The notes: a model not told the origin generated them from the letters alone. 32,320 nucleotides of DNA from Bacteroidales bacterium (GCA_017651425.1 JAGCCZ010000074.1:1-32320); one strand, 5' to 3'. Counted from the stretch's first letter, positions 16,090 through 24,774 are shown. Made by a program: numbers and translations.

Positions 16090-16668
16090 TCACTTCACAT
16101 GGATAACCTTATGCACCTGCAAGGAGAGTTTCCATTTTGGATTTTGCAGGATGAACGCTACACATTGCTGGATGATTCTCACGTTCTCCTCCGGATTTTC
16201 TGTGTCACAAGGTTGCAAAAAGTGATGCTTCGCCTTTATGCCGCAGTCGTGGACATCATGTTCTCCGTCGAAGACAACCTTGACCTCATCGGCTTCCTTC
16301 ACCACGACATCCGCGCCCGACACGAAGGCCGCCTTGGGCGATACAGTCACCCAGTCCACGCCCGAGGGGACGGGGCGTGTCCCGTTTGTCTCAATGGCTA
16401 CTTTCTTGCCGGTTTTGTGAATTTCTTCGATGAGGTTGTCCAAATTCTGCAATGTGGGTTCGCCACCTGTGATGACGACCCACGGACCGGGGTGTTTCTC
16501 AATTTGCTCGAGGATGCTCTTTTCGTCCATTGCCGCACCGCTTTGGTATTCCGTGTCGCAAAAGGGACAACGCAGGTTGCAGCCTGATAACCGGACGAAT
16601 GTCGCCGCTGTGCCCGTGTTGGCCCCTTCGCCTTGGATGGAATAGAATATCTCGTTTACGTTCAGCAT
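16090..16668 (-). CDS. queE: 7-carboxy-7-deazaguanine synthase QueE
   Basis: QueE is a radical-SAM enzyme that contracts the ring of 6-carboxytetrahydropterin to 7-carboxy-7-deazaguanine in the synthesis of queuosine and related deazapurines. The 192-residue product starts MLNVNEIFYSIQGEGANTG, which is the family signature. It has the cluster motif C-x3-C-x2-C in GCNLRCPFCDTEY, the GGEPTLQ motif, and ETNGT further on. The ATG at 16668 is chosen over one 26 codons upstream because the family begins here and the promoter lies at 16688-16695. No other queuosine gene is adjacent, so it appears to be transcribed alone. Confidence 0.95.
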   Translation of the reverse strand: MLNVNEIFYSIQGEGANTGTAATFVRLSGCNLRCPFCDTEYQSGAAMDEKSILEQIEKHPGPWVVITGGEPTLQNLDNLIEEIHKTGKKVAIETNGTRPVPSGVDWVTVSPKAAFVSGADVVVKEADEVKVVFDGEHDVHDCGIKAKHHFLQPCDTENPEENVRIIQQCVAFILQNPKWKLSLQVHKVIHVK

Positions 16669-16687
16669 ATCTTCTCTTTTTGAAGCG

Positions 16688-16695
16688 CAAAAATA
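16688..16695 (-). promoter_or_regulatory. -7 box for queE
   Basis: On the minus strand TATTTTTG followed by C lies 20 bases before the ATG, giving a leader of only about 12 bases. That leaves no room for a preQ1 riboswitch and argues against the upstream alternative start. Confidence 0.5.
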
Positions 16696-16751
16696 CACCT
16701 TTTTTGTCAATTTTGTCGTCTGCTTGGCCGGAAGCATTTTTGTCATAAACC

Positions 16752-16779
16752 AAAAAAGGGACGCTTTTGCGCCCCTTTT
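16752..16779 (-). terminator. Terminator of the apt-ilvE operon
   Basis: The stem pairs 16758-16764 with 16769-16775 (one G-U pair) around a four-base loop. On the minus strand six U follow (16757-16752). It is 20 bases past the ilvE stop. Confidence 0.85.
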
Positions 16780-16799
16780 GTGTCTTCAGAAAGTCTGGG

Positions 16800-17822
16800 T
16801 TAGCACTCCACGATGGTACACCAGTTGTGCGTGTCCTCGATTTCTCCGTATTGGATGCCCATGAGGGTCTCGCGCATCTTGATGCTCCAAGGGCCGGGTT
16901 TGCCGTCTTTGGAGATGACGTACTCCTTGCCAGTTTCGCGGTCCTGGATCATGTGGATGGGGGAGATGACGGCGGCGGTGCCGCAAGCGCCGGCTTCCTC
17001 GAAGGTATCGATCTCGTCGAGTCTGACATGGCGTCTTTCGACCACGAGGCCGAGGTCCTCGGCGATGGTGCGGAGACTCATGTTGGTGATGGAGGGCAGG
17101 ATGGAACCAGAGTCGGGGGTCACATATTTGCCATCCTTGATGCCGAAGAAGTTGGCGGGGCCGGCCTCGTCGATGAAAGTCTTGGTCTTGGCGTCAGCGA
17201 AGATGGAGGCGCTGAAGCCTTCGTGGTGAGCGCGCTCGCCGGCGCGGAGGGAAGCGGCGTAGTTGCCACCCACCTTCACATGGCCGGTGCCCAGCGGTGC
17301 GGCGCGGTCGTAGTCCTTCGCAATCTGCATGTTGGTCGGCTTGAAGCCTTCCTTGAAATAAGGTCCGACAGGCATCACAAAGACGATGAACAGATATTCG
17401 TCGGCGGGCTTCACACCGATGGTGGCACCGGTGCCGATGAGCAGCGGACGGATGTAGAGGGAACCTTCCGTGCCGTAAGGGGGAATATATTCCGCATTCA
17501 GCTTGATGACTTTCTCCAAGCACTGGAAGAAAAGTTCTTGCGGGATGGGAGCCAACATAATGGTGTCGGCGGAGTTGTTGAGACGTTTCCAGTTCTCTTC
17601 CCAACGGAACAGACGGACTTTGCCGTCCTTGCCGCGGAAGGCCTTCATGCCTTCGAAAGCCTCTTGGCCGTAGTGCAGGCAGGATGCCGCCATGTGCATC
17701 GGGATGTACTCGTCGGAGGAAACTTCAATTTGACCCCATTCGCCATTTCTGAAATAGCAGCGAACGTTGTAATCGGTCTTCACATAACCGAAAGACAAAC
17801 TTTTCCAATCAATATTCTTCAT
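16800..17822 (-). CDS. ilvE: Branched-chain amino acid aminotransferase
   Basis: This fold-type-IV PLP enzyme transfers the amino group between glutamate and the keto acids of leucine, isoleucine and valine. The 340-residue product has the class IV layout of the larger (type II) BCAT group. Landmarks are EAFEGMKAFRG (55-64), RPLLIGTG (125-132), the PLP lysine K183 in HVKVGGNYAAS, and the phosphate-binding GTAAVISPIH near 281-290. Length and motifs are normal. It follows apt by 38 bases in the same direction with no terminator between, so the two probably share a transcript. No other ilv or leu gene is nearby. D-amino-acid aminotransferase is less likely because of the length. Confidence 0.93.
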   Translation of the reverse strand: MKNIDWKSLSFGYVKTDYNVRCYFRNGEWGQIEVSSDEYIPMHMAASCLHYGQEAFEGMKAFRGKDGKVRLFRWEENWKRLNNSADTIMLAPIPQELFFQCLEKVIKLNAEYIPPYGTEGSLYIRPLLIGTGATIGVKPADEYLFIVFVMPVGPYFKEGFKPTNMQIAKDYDRAAPLGTGHVKVGGNYAASLRAGERAHHEGFSASIFADAKTKTFIDEAGPANFFGIKDGKYVTPDSGSILPSITNMSLRTIAEDLGLVVERRHVRLDEIDTFEEAGACGTAAVISPIHMIQDRETGKEYVISKDGKPGPWSIKMRETLMGIQYGEIEDTHNWCTIVEC

Positions 17823-17860
17823 TGTTGTTATTGTTTATTTGTTTATGGATTAATTTTGAA

Positions 17861-18373
17861 CTATATTTGCATCAAACTATGGACCTGATACTTGCCCAGT
17901 TTCTTGCGGCCCTTCAGGGCGTTCAGCTCCATCAGGAACAGCAGGGTGATGTCAGCAGGGTGGAAATGCTCCACCAACTTGACGGCGGCGTTCATGGAGC
18001 CTCCGGTGGCCAGGACATCATCGACGATGAGCACGCGACGGTTCTCCTGCATGGCATCGACGTGCATCTCCACAGTGGCTGTGCCGTATTCAAGGTTGTA
18101 GGTCTCTTTGTAGGTCTTGTGCGGCAGCTTGCCGACCTTGCGTACCGGCACAAAAGGAAGGCCCAGTTCGTAGGCAAGCACGGGACCGAAGAAGAATCCA
18201 CGCGATTCGAGCGCCACGATGACATCGGGCTTTGCCTCACGAGCCACCGCCAGCATGTCGTCAATTACTTTGTGGTATTCCTCGCTGTTGTTCAACAATG
18301 TGGTGATATCGTAGAACTTGATGCCAGGTGTGGGGAAGTCGTTAATCACGCGGATTTTGGATGCGTCGAACAT
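17861..18373 (-). CDS. apt: Adenine phosphoribosyltransferase
   Basis: Apt salvages adenine by joining it to PRPP to make AMP. The 170-residue product has the type I PRTase fold, with the PRPP loop VLIVDDVLATGG (114-125), the ALESRGFFFGPVLA segment (54-67) and the flexible-loop block LPHKTYKETYNLEYG. Length matches the family. The open frame extends 22 codons upstream of the ATG at 18373, but that extension crosses the promoter at 18400-18407 and reads as Lys-rich non-family sequence. The gene heads a likely apt-ilvE operon. Confidence 0.96.
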   Translation of the reverse strand: MFDASKIRVINDFPTPGIKFYDITTLLNNSEEYHKVIDDMLAVAREAKPDVIVALESRGFFFGPVLAYELGLPFVPVRKVGKLPHKTYKETYNLEYGTATVEMHVDAMQENRRVLIVDDVLATGGSMNAAVKLVEHFHPADITLLFLMELNALKGRKKLGKYQVHSLMQI

Positions 18374-18399
18374 TTTTTTTTGTCTTTTTTTTGCGAGGG

Positions 18400-18428
18400 C
18401 AAAGATACACTTTTTTCTCATGTGCAAA
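18400..18428 (-). promoter_or_regulatory. Promoter of apt-ilvE
   Basis: The minus strand has TTTG (18428-18425), 17 bases, then TATCTTTG (18407-18400) followed by C. The spacing is two bases short of ideal. The ATG is at 18373. Confidence 0.5.
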
Positions 18429-18454
18429 TTCATGTACAATTCAAATAAATTCTG

Positions 18455-18462
18455 TATGTTTG
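18455..18462 (+). promoter_or_regulatory. -7 box for the ptb-cdaA-lplA run
   Basis: TATGTTTG followed by C lies 40 bases before the ATG at 18502. It is divergent from the apt promoter. Confidence 0.55.
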
Positions 18463-18501
18463 CGGCCGTTTAGAAAAAACCTTTTTTAAAAATATAAAGA
18501 T

Positions 18502-19407
18502 ATGAGTATTACCAAATTAGATCAGTTAGTAGAATTAGTCAAGTCACAACCCAAGAAGCGTTTGGTGGCCGCCAACGCCAATGATGCCCACACCATCGAG
18601 GCCGTGAATGCCGCCGTCGATATGGGTGTCATCGATGCCACGCTCGTGGGCGACCCTGCAGCCATCGAAAAGGTGTGTGCCGAACTTAAGATAGACATGA
18701 ACAAGTTCAAGATCGTACCCGAGATGGTGGACGTCAAGGCTGCCGCGACGGCTTGCGACCTGATCAACAACGGCGAGGGCGACATCCTGATGAAGGGCCT
18801 GCTTCCCACCGACAAATACATGCGCGCCATCCTCAACAAGGAACGCGGCCTCTGCCCGCCCAACGCCACGCTGACCCATGTGACCGTTATTGAGAACCCC
18901 AGCTACCATAAGCTGCTCATCGTCGGCGACGTGGCTGTTATCCCTGCTCCAGACCTCAAGCAGAAGCAAGTCATTCTCAAATATTTGATTGCCACCGGCA
19001 AGGCTTTGGGCATTGAAAAACCGAAAGCAGCTTTGATTTGCGCCACCGAACAAATGCTTCCGGGCATGCAGGCATGCGTGGATGCTGCCATCATCTCCAA
19101 GATGGCCGACCGCGGTCAAATCGGAGGCGCCTATGTCGATGGCCCGCTCTCCTTCGACATTGCCATCAACAAGGAGGCCGCCGAAATCAAGAAACTCAAA
19201 AGCGATGTGGCCGGTGACGCCGACTGCCTGCTCTTCCCCAACATTGAGACAGGAAATGTCTTCTATAAGACCTGCACCAAACTCAACGGTGCCGAACTCG
19301 GTGCTTGCCTGATGGGCGCCAAGGTGCCCTGCGTGCTCTCCTCCCGCGGCGACACTGCCCGTACCAAGATGTATTCCATCACTCTCGCAGCCCTGCTCTC
19401 CAAATAA
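18502..19407 (+). CDS. ptb: Phosphate butyryl/acetyltransferase-family enzyme
   Basis: The 301-residue product belongs to the phosphate acetyl/butyryltransferase family, which moves acyl groups between CoA and phosphate. Supporting segments are the N-terminal KKRLVAANANDAHTIEAV, the block GDILMKGLLPTDKYMRAIL, and the C-terminal LSSRGDTARTKMYSITLA, all typical of Ptb. Its length is that of Ptb and much shorter than most Pta enzymes. Substrate cannot be read from sequence; butyryl, isobutyryl or acetyl are possible. Ptb genes often sit beside a butyrate kinase, but none is here; instead cdaA follows after nine bases. The symbol is a family-level call. Confidence 0.85.
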   Translation: MSITKLDQLVELVKSQPKKRLVAANANDAHTIEAVNAAVDMGVIDATLVGDPAAIEKVCAELKIDMNKFKIVPEMVDVKAAATACDLINNGEGDILMKGLLPTDKYMRAILNKERGLCPPNATLTHVTVIENPSYHKLLIVGDVAVIPAPDLKQKQVILKYLIATGKALGIEKPKAALICATEQMLPGMQACVDAAIISKMADRGQIGGAYVDGPLSFDIAINKEAAEIKKLKSDVAGDADCLLFPNIETGNVFYKTCTKLNGAELGACLMGAKVPCVLSSRGDTARTKMYSITLAALLSK

Positions 19408-19416
19408 TCCTGAGCC

Positions 19417-20214
19417 ATGGGCATATTAGCATCGTTGAGCTTTATCAATTTCCGCATCATCGATGTCATCGACATCCTGATCGTCGCCATCCTCTTGTTC
19501 GAGTTGTACAAACTGACCAAGGGGACGGCGACAGTCAAGTTGTTTTGGGTCATCGCCGTCCTGTATGTGATCTGGAAGGTGGTGGCCTATTTCCATTTCA
19601 CCCTTCTCTCGGAGCTGATGGGTGAAATCATCAATGTGGGCATCCTCGCCATCATCATCCTCTTCCAGCCCGAAATTCGCAAGTTCCTGCTCTACATTGG
19701 CAACGGGCGCTTGTTGCATTTTTTCAGCGACAAGTTTGCCAAGCCGGCAGAAGGCCAGGAGTTCACGGAGGAAGTGGAGGCCGTGCGCGAGTCTTGCCAA
19801 GAGATGGCTGAGAGCAAAACAGGTGCGCTCATCATCTTCGCTCGCCAGACGCCGCTTGACGAGTATCTTTCCACGGGTGAGGTACTCGACGCCCGTCCTT
19901 CCGCAGAACTTTTGGAGAACATCTTCTTCAAAAACAGTCCCTTGCATGATGGAGCTGTCATCATAAAAAATCATCGCATCGCCGCCGCGCGTTGCATCTT
20001 GCCCGTCTCCAAAAACAAAAACCTCCCGCAGGAGGTCGGCCTGCGCCATCGCTCCGCTCTCGGTTCCACGGAAATGACAGATGCCATCGCGGTCATCGTC
20101 TCCGAACAGACTGGCACCATCTCAGTCTGCAAGGATGGGAAGCTGACCCGTGACCTCACCCCCTCGGACTTGCGCCAGTACCTGCTGACTGAATTGACAA
20201 AAACCGACTTGTAG
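19417..20214 (+). CDS. cdaA: Membrane diadenylate cyclase CdaA (DacA)
   Basis: CdaA joins two ATP molecules into the second messenger c-di-AMP. The 265-residue product has three N-terminal membrane segments (about 14-30, 40-58 and 68-85), then a DAC domain from about 105 to 235. The catalytic motifs DGA (178-180) and RHR (210-212, in GLRHRSALG) are both intact. Nine bases separate it from the ptb-like gene and eight from lplA, so the three are almost certainly one transcript. In Firmicutes cdaA pairs with ybbR and glmM; that arrangement is absent here. Known roles of c-di-AMP in other phyla are potassium and envelope control. Confidence 0.95.
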   Translation: MGILASLSFINFRIIDVIDILIVAILLFELYKLTKGTATVKLFWVIAVLYVIWKVVAYFHFTLLSELMGEIINVGILAIIILFQPEIRKFLLYIGNGRLLHFFSDKFAKPAEGQEFTEEVEAVRESCQEMAESKTGALIIFARQTPLDEYLSTGEVLDARPSAELLENIFFKNSPLHDGAVIIKNHRIAAARCILPVSKNKNLPQEVGLRHRSALGSTEMTDAIAVIVSEQTGTISVCKDGKLTRDLTPSDLRQYLLTELTKTDL

Positions 20215-20222
20215 ATTTTATC

Positions 20223-21209
20223 ATGCGCTTCCTTTGGCTTCCCACACAAAATCCCCACCACAACTTGGCGGTGGAGGCTTATTTGCTGCAAGAGACAGAA
20301 GACGACGTCTTTATGCTGTGGCAGAACGACAACTCCGTCATTATCGGACGACATCAAAACACGCTGGCGGAAATCAACCTTGAATATGTGGAACAGAACC
20401 ACGTCGTCATCGCCCGTCGTCTGACTGGCGGCGGTGCGGTGTTCCACGACCTCGGCAATCTGAATTTTTCCTTCATTCAGAACATTGTTTCAGGGGATCG
20501 CGAGATTGACTTTGTCAAGTATCTGCAACCCATCGTGGATGCACTGCGTGCATTGGGTGTCAATGCCGAGTTTTCAGGACGCAACGACTTGGTGCTCGAC
20601 GGCAAGAAGATATCGGGTAATGCGATGGCCTTTTACGGAAACCGTGTGCTCGAGCACGGAACACTGTTGTTTTCCACTGTGCAAAACAACCTCGTCCAAG
20701 CCCTCAAGGTTGATCCGGCCAAGTTCAGCGACAAGGCCGTCAAGTCGGTGCGCAGTCGTGTCACCAATATTTCCGAACATTTGCCCAAGCCGATGACAGT
20801 CTTGGAATTCAAGGACTTTCTTATGGATTTTGTGCTGAAACAAAACAATATGACGGCGTTGGATGTGCTGAAACCCGAAGAGGAAGCCCGGGTCGCGGAG
20901 TTGGAACGGACGCGGTTTGCCACCTGGGATTGGAATTACGGACAGTCTCCCAAGTATGCGGTGGAGCGGAAAGCGCGTACGGCGGGAGGCACTGTGCAAG
21001 CCGTGATGGACGTGAAAGGCGGGCACATTGCCGCCTTGCGCTTCTATGGCGACTTTTTCTCACGCCGCGACCCGCAGGAACTGGCCGATCTCCTGCTCAA
21101 CACACCCCATGCCCGCGAGGCCATCGCTGCAAAACTCGAGAACATTCCCGTTGATGATTTCTTCAACAATGTGACTGCCGACGAGTTGACAAATATTTTA
21201 GCGGAATAA
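20223..21209 (+). CDS. lplA: Lipoate-protein ligase
   Basis: LplA activates free lipoate with ATP and attaches it to lysines of lipoyl domains such as GcvH and the E2 subunits of keto-acid dehydrogenases. The 328-residue product carries the signature ARRLTGGGAVFHDLGNLNFS (64-83) and the adenylate-binding lysine in DGKKISGNA (K129). The C-terminal part from about 250 is the accessory domain, so this looks like a complete ligase, not a LipB-type transferase. It is the last gene of the ptb-cdaA-lplA run. Downstream there is a T-rich stretch at about 21210 but no convincing hairpin. GcvP in the same window implies a need for lipoylated GcvH. Confidence 0.93.
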   Translation: MRFLWLPTQNPHHNLAVEAYLLQETEDDVFMLWQNDNSVIIGRHQNTLAEINLEYVEQNHVVIARRLTGGGAVFHDLGNLNFSFIQNIVSGDREIDFVKYLQPIVDALRALGVNAEFSGRNDLVLDGKKISGNAMAFYGNRVLEHGTLLFSTVQNNLVQALKVDPAKFSDKAVKSVRSRVTNISEHLPKPMTVLEFKDFLMDFVLKQNNMTALDVLKPEEEARVAELERTRFATWDWNYGQSPKYAVERKARTAGGTVQAVMDVKGGHIAALRFYGDFFSRRDPQELADLLLNTPHAREAIAAKLENIPVDDFFNNVTADELTNILAE

Positions 21210-21232
21210 TTTTTTTTTTGGAACGGGACCGT

Positions 21233-22285
21233 CTATCTCACCCGGAGACGCTGCCCCTCCACGATATGGTCTGCATTCTGAATGTTGTTTAACTTGAGAA
21301 TGGTCTGCACGGAGGTGCCGTGGTTCGTGGCGATGCGGTAGAGGGTCTCACCCTTCTGTACGGTATGGTACTCCTCTTCGCCATCAAAGGCGCGTTGCAG
21401 GGGGGATGGCTCGGTAGCCTCTTCCTGGACTGTTTCCTGCTGCTGCGGTGCCTGGGACTGTGACTGCTCCTGGACTGCCGGTTTGACAGGTTCCTGCGGT
21501 TTGACGGGAACCTGCGTTTTGGCGGGCGCTTTGGTGTTGTCGCCAAGCTCTTCCAACGGAATGACGTTCAGATCGGCAGATGAGAGCACCAGCGTGTTGC
21601 GTGCGAGTGTTTCATTGTCGAAATCAATGATGGACTGCGGGTTGAAACACTCGTTCATGAAGCGGGTCTCGAAGTGGAGGATGTAGTCTTTGACATTGCC
21701 GCTGTTGCCTGTTTGGCCGATAACATCGCCGGCTTTGACAATTTGTCCGGGTTTTACGCACACTTTGTCCAGATGCGCATAGACGGTTTCCAGGCCGTTG
21801 TAGTGGCGGATGGTGACAATTAGGCCATAGTCGCCATAGATGCGGGCCATGCGCACTACGCCGTCAAAGCAACTTTTCACCAATGTTTGGGGCTCAACCT
21901 TGAGATCGACACCCGTGTGGAAGCCGCCTTTCTTGGTTGGACCATAAGGCAGTGTGATTTCATCGAACACACAAGGCAGCTCGAAGGGATTGTTGGCGGA
22001 CTGCACAAGAATAAGCATCAGCCGGTCGTCGGTGAAGGGAATGTTCAGGATGCGGCTGCGGAGGTGGTTCACGTCCCAATAGCGGTCGTAAAGGTCGTAG
22101 GATGGGATTTGGTAGGTTTCAGAGACGGAAGGGTAGGAGGCCGTTTGCATCTGGGCAGGGCTGAGGACGGGAATAGCGGTGTCCTGCAGCGCGACGTTCT
22201 GCGACCATGCGGTCACGTCAACCGACTGTGCCGTCAGCATTGAACACGAGGAGCAAAGCAAAAGTAGCGGAAGGATTCGTCTCAT
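21233..22285 (-). CDS. M23 (LytM) family protein with C-terminal LysM domain
   Basis: The 350-residue product has a signal peptide (cut near LTAQ, residue 20), an M23 domain at about 105-220, a Pro/Gln/Glu-rich linker (251-299) and a LysM domain (306-350, YHTVQKGETLYRIAT) that should bind peptidoglycan. Zinc ligands H123 and D127 (HTGVD) and H204 (LHFE) are present, as is H171 (YAHLDK). The usual HxH motif, however, reads I202-L-H204, so the first histidine, a catalytic residue in LytM-type enzymes, is replaced. It may be a weak enzyme or a non-catalytic activator of amidases like NlpD. It is third in an operon after a flippase-like protein and rfaE2, three bases after the rfaE2 stop. Confidence 0.85.
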   Translation of the reverse strand: MRRILPLLLLCSSCSMLTAQSVDVTAWSQNVALQDTAIPVLSPAQMQTASYPSVSETYQIPSYDLYDRYWDVNHLRSRILNIPFTDDRLMLILVQSANNPFELPCVFDEITLPYGPTKKGGFHTGVDLKVEPQTLVKSCFDGVVRMARIYGDYGLIVTIRHYNGLETVYAHLDKVCVKPGQIVKAGDVIGQTGNSGNVKDYILHFETRFMNECFNPQSIIDFDNETLARNTLVLSSADLNVIPLEELGDNTKAPAKTQVPVKPQEPVKPAVQEQSQSQAPQQQETVQEEATEPSPLQRAFDGEEEYHTVQKGETLYRIATNHGTSVQTILKLNNIQNADHIVEGQRLRVR

Positions 22286-22288
22286 GGC

Positions 22289-22777
22289 TTATTCTTGTTT
22301 TAGATGATCGATAATGGAGGTGGTGGAGAACCCCTCCACGAGCGGGATGGTGCATACTTGGCCTCCATGCTGCCGCACGAAGTCGGCACCCACAATGTTG
22401 TCGAGGACATAGTCACCGCCCTTGACCAAGATGTCGGGCTTCACTTGGCAGATGAGGTTGTAGGGGGTATCCTCTTCAAATATCGTCACGTAATCGACCG
22501 CTTCAAGGGCGGCAAGGAGGAGGGCGCGGGAGTGCTCGTCGTTGACGGGGCGTTCCGCCCCCTTGAGCCGGCGCACGGAATCGTCACTGTTGAGTCCCAC
22601 GACGAGCAGGTCGCCCATTTGTCGTGCCTTGGCCAAACAGGTGACGTGTCCTGTGTGCAGAATGTCAAAACAGCCATTGGTGAAAACAATCTTCTTCCGG
22701 TGCAGGACCTCTCGGTGTCGGGCGTAATAATCTCGCGGCACGATTTTTTGGCGGATATGTGTCAGGAAATCGGTCAT
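22289..22777 (-). CDS. rfaE2: D-glycero-beta-D-manno-heptose 1-phosphate adenylyltransferase
   Basis: RfaE2 makes ADP-heptose from heptose 1-phosphate and ATP for the lipopolysaccharide inner core. The 162-residue product matches the C-terminal nucleotidyltransferase half of E. coli HldE, with [13 protein letters not shown] (33-45, containing the HxGH motif), [18 protein letters not shown], and the C-terminal [11 protein letters not shown]. The kinase half is absent and is expected as a separate gene elsewhere, a common arrangement in this phylum. Its ATG overlaps the stop of the upstream membrane-protein gene by four bases. Confidence 0.93.
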   Translation of the reverse strand: MTDFLTHIRQKIVPRDYYARHREVLHRKKIVFTNGCFDILHTGHVTCLAKARQMGDLLVVGLNSDDSVRRLKGAERPVNDEHSRALLLAALEAVDYVTIFEEDTPYNLICQVKPDILVKGGDYVLDNIVGADFVRQHGGQVCTIPLVEGFSTTSIIDHLKQE

Positions 22778-23877
22778 TTTTCGGCAGTTTTAGGAACGGA
22801 TTTGCCTTTTCCCTTCTTGTGGAAAGAAGCCAGGACGAGGGATATTAAGCCGAGTGAGAGGGCGATCGCGGTCTGGAGCACCCAGCCGACCCAGCCGGCG
22901 GCCAGACCTTGTGTGTAGGGCACGCCGTACATGAAAACAACACCGGCTGCGATTAGCGGATAAGAGCCAAGGCCTCCTTGCGAGATCATGAAGGCGAGGG
23001 TGCCGAAAATCAGTACGGAAAAGGCGGCCCCAAGTCCGACATGACGCAGGAATGGGAACGCGAAGAAGCAGAAATAGGTCCCCAAGAGATAGAAAACCCA
23101 AAGCAGCACGGTCCACAGGACAAAGCGCCACGGATGGGGCAGGTCTTTGATGGAGACGAAGCCGCGCCAGATGCCAATGACAAATTCACGCACCTTCACG
23201 AAGAAGGGCACACGCATCCACCATTTGCGCGTGAGCCGGAGGATGAGGTATATCACTACAATGGCGGCGATGAGAAGGTAGATGAAATAATTGCTGAGCA
23301 TGGAGAGACCCTTGGTCTCCATCCAGTCGTGAAGCGTGATGTTGTTGGCATGGTCGATGACAATGCTGTTGAGGGCATCCACATTCAGGCCGATGGCGAC
23401 AATCAGCAAGAAAAGCCAGCAGAGAAAGTCCACGGCACGTTCCGTGATGACAGTGCCTAATGTTTTCTGGAACGGCACGTTTTCGAAGCGTTGCAAGAAG
23501 GAACACCTTAAAATCTCACCCAGTCGGGGCACGGCCAGGTTGGCCATGTAGCAGACCATCACGGAGTAGAAGACCATGGGAAGCTTCACGTTGTATCCCA
23601 ACGGTTCAAGAAGGATCCGGCTGCGCACGGCGCGCGCCACATCCGCTAAAATGGCGAACATGGCGGATACGGCCAGCATGCTCCAGCCAAGGGGATTGTT
23701 CACCATCTTGATGGCATCGAAAATAAGTTGTATGTCTTCCTTTGTGAGTGAACGCACAGAAAGCCAGATGAACAAAATGCCCAAGCCTACGAATATCACC
23801 ACCTGGATGATGGATTTCCATGTGCTTTTTGCAGGCTTCGTGCCTTCTGTGTTGTCCGTGTTATTCAGGTTTTTCAT
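22774..23877 (-). CDS. UPF0104/AglD-type multi-pass membrane protein (LPG synthase TM-like)
   Basis: The 367-residue product belongs to the lysylphosphatidylglycerol-synthase transmembrane family (UPF0104, YbhN/AglD-like). It has about eight hydrophobic helices and family motifs such as [36 protein letters not shown] and [16 protein letters not shown]. It lacks the soluble aminoacyl-transferase domain, so it does not itself make lysyl-PG; relatives are thought to move or flip lipid-linked substrates. The ATG at 23877 is preferred because the upstream frame crosses the promoter at 23898-23927. It leads an operon with rfaE2 and the M23/LysM gene, hinting at lipid or glycan traffic in the envelope. 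Confidence 0.82.
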   Translation of the reverse strand: MKNLNNTDNTEGTKPAKSTWKSIIQVVIFVGLGILFIWLSVRSLTKEDIQLIFDAIKMVNNPLGWSMLAVSAMFAILADVARAVRSRILLEPLGYNVKLPMVFYSVMVCYMANLAVPRLGEILRCSFLQRFENVPFQKTLGTVITERAVDFLCWLFLLIVAIGLNVDALNSIVIDHANNITLHDWMETKGLSMLSNYFIYLLIAAIVVIYLILRLTRKWWMRVPFFVKVREFVIGIWRGFVSIKDLPHPWRFVLWTVLLWVFYLLGTYFCFFAFPFLRHVGLGAAFSVLIFGTLAFMISQGGLGSYPLIAAGVVFMYGVPYTQGLAAGWVGWVLQTAIALSLGLISLVLASFHKKGKGKSVPKTAEK

Positions 23878-23897
23878 TAAGAATGTTAAAAAGCGTG

Positions 23898-23927
23898 CAA
23901 AAATACAAAAAAATGTTGTAGGGACAA
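23898..23927 (-). promoter_or_regulatory. Promoter of the envelope operon
   Basis: The minus strand has TTG (23927-23925), 19 bases, then TATTTTTG (23905-23898) followed by C. The -33 element falls inside a repeated 13-base string, GGGACAATGCTCC. Confidence 0.6.
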
Positions 23928-23976
23928 TGCTCCCGTCGGCTCTCAAGATAGAGATTTCCATCGGCCTGCCAGCACA

Positions 23977-24006
23977 TTGGCCACTACCATTTTTTTTGTA
24001 TATTTG
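23977..24006 (+). promoter_or_regulatory. Promoter of the gldA-murF-anmK operon
   Basis: TTG at 23977-23979, 19 bases, then TATATTTG at 23999-24006 followed by C. The leader to the ATG at 24031 is under 20 bases. Confidence 0.6.
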
Positions 24007-24030
24007 CGGCCTCATTAAAATGGCTGTAAT

Positions 24031-24774
24031 ATGTCAATTGTTGTAAAGAATGTCACCAAGGTTTTTGACACGCAACGTGCGCTGGATGATGTGAGTTTTG
24101 AGGCCAAGAAGGGCGAAATCGTCGGCTTCTTGGGCCCCAATGGCGCGGGCAAGACCACCATGATGAAGATAATCACCTGCCTCATCCCGCCCACCTCCGG
24201 CGATGTAACCGTCTGCGGACTGGACATCTGGAACGACTCCTTGGAGTTGCGCAAGCGGATAGGCTACCTCTCCGAAGCCAACCCGCTCTATTATGATATG
24301 TATGTGCGGGAGTTCCTGCAATTCATCGCCGGCATTCACCATCTCAAGGATGTCAAGGGCAGCGTGGCTGAAGTCATCGAGAAGACGGGACTCGGCCCCG
24401 AACAGCATAAGAAGATTGGTGCCCTCTCACGAGGTTACAAGCAGCGCGTGGGCATCGCCCAAGCCCTCATCCACAAGCCCGAAGTGCTCATCCTTGACGA
24501 ACCGACCACGGGTCTTGACCCCAATCAGCTCATCGAAATCCGCGGCCTCATCCGTGAATATGGCAAAGACCGCACCGTGCTCCTCTCCACCCATATCATG
24601 CAGGAGGTGCAGGCCATGTGCGACCACGTCGTCATCATCAATCACGGCAAGCTCGTTGTCGATACGTCCGTCGCCGATCTGCCCAGCATCGCCGCGAAAC
24701 TCGGCATCAAGCACGCCGATGAACTCAACGCCCTCGGTATGGAGGAAATCTTCCACGCCCTCACCAATAATTGA
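24031..24774 (+). CDS. gldA: ABC transporter ATPase, GldA-like
   Basis: The 247-residue product is an ABC ATPase with Walker A GPNGAGKT (35-42), signature [10 protein letters not shown] (132-141), Walker B LILDEP (153-158) and the switch histidine in [10 protein letters not shown]. The LSxGYxQRVG signature and overall length fit the subfamily annotated as gliding-motility GldA in Bacteroidota; a general ABC-2 exporter ATPase is the alternative. Its membrane partners (GldF/GldG or another ABC-2 permease) are not adjacent; the next gene, overlapping by one base, is a molybdopterin-oxidoreductase-like protein. The symbol is therefore provisional. Confidence 0.78.
   Translation: MSIVVKNVTKVFDTQRALDDVSFEAKKGEIVGFLGPNGAGKTTMMKIITCLIPPTSGDVTVCGLDIWNDSLELRKRIGYLSEANPLYYDMYVREFLQFIAGIHHLKDVKGSVAEVIEKTGLGPEQHKKIGALSRGYKQRVGIAQALIHKPEVLILDEPTTGLDPNQLIEIRGLIREYGKDRTVLLSTHIMQEVQAMCDHVVIINHGKLVVDTSVADLPSIAAKLGIKHADELNALGMEEIFHALTNN

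Noticed and set aside
17862..17869. TATATTTG followed by C on the plus strand
   Set aside because: It matches the -7 consensus but lies at the 3' end of apt, with no plus-strand gene before 18502. Chance or an antisense start; not supported.
21209..21232. T-rich stretch after lplA as a terminator
   Set aside because: There is a long T run but no hairpin stem that I can find in front of it.
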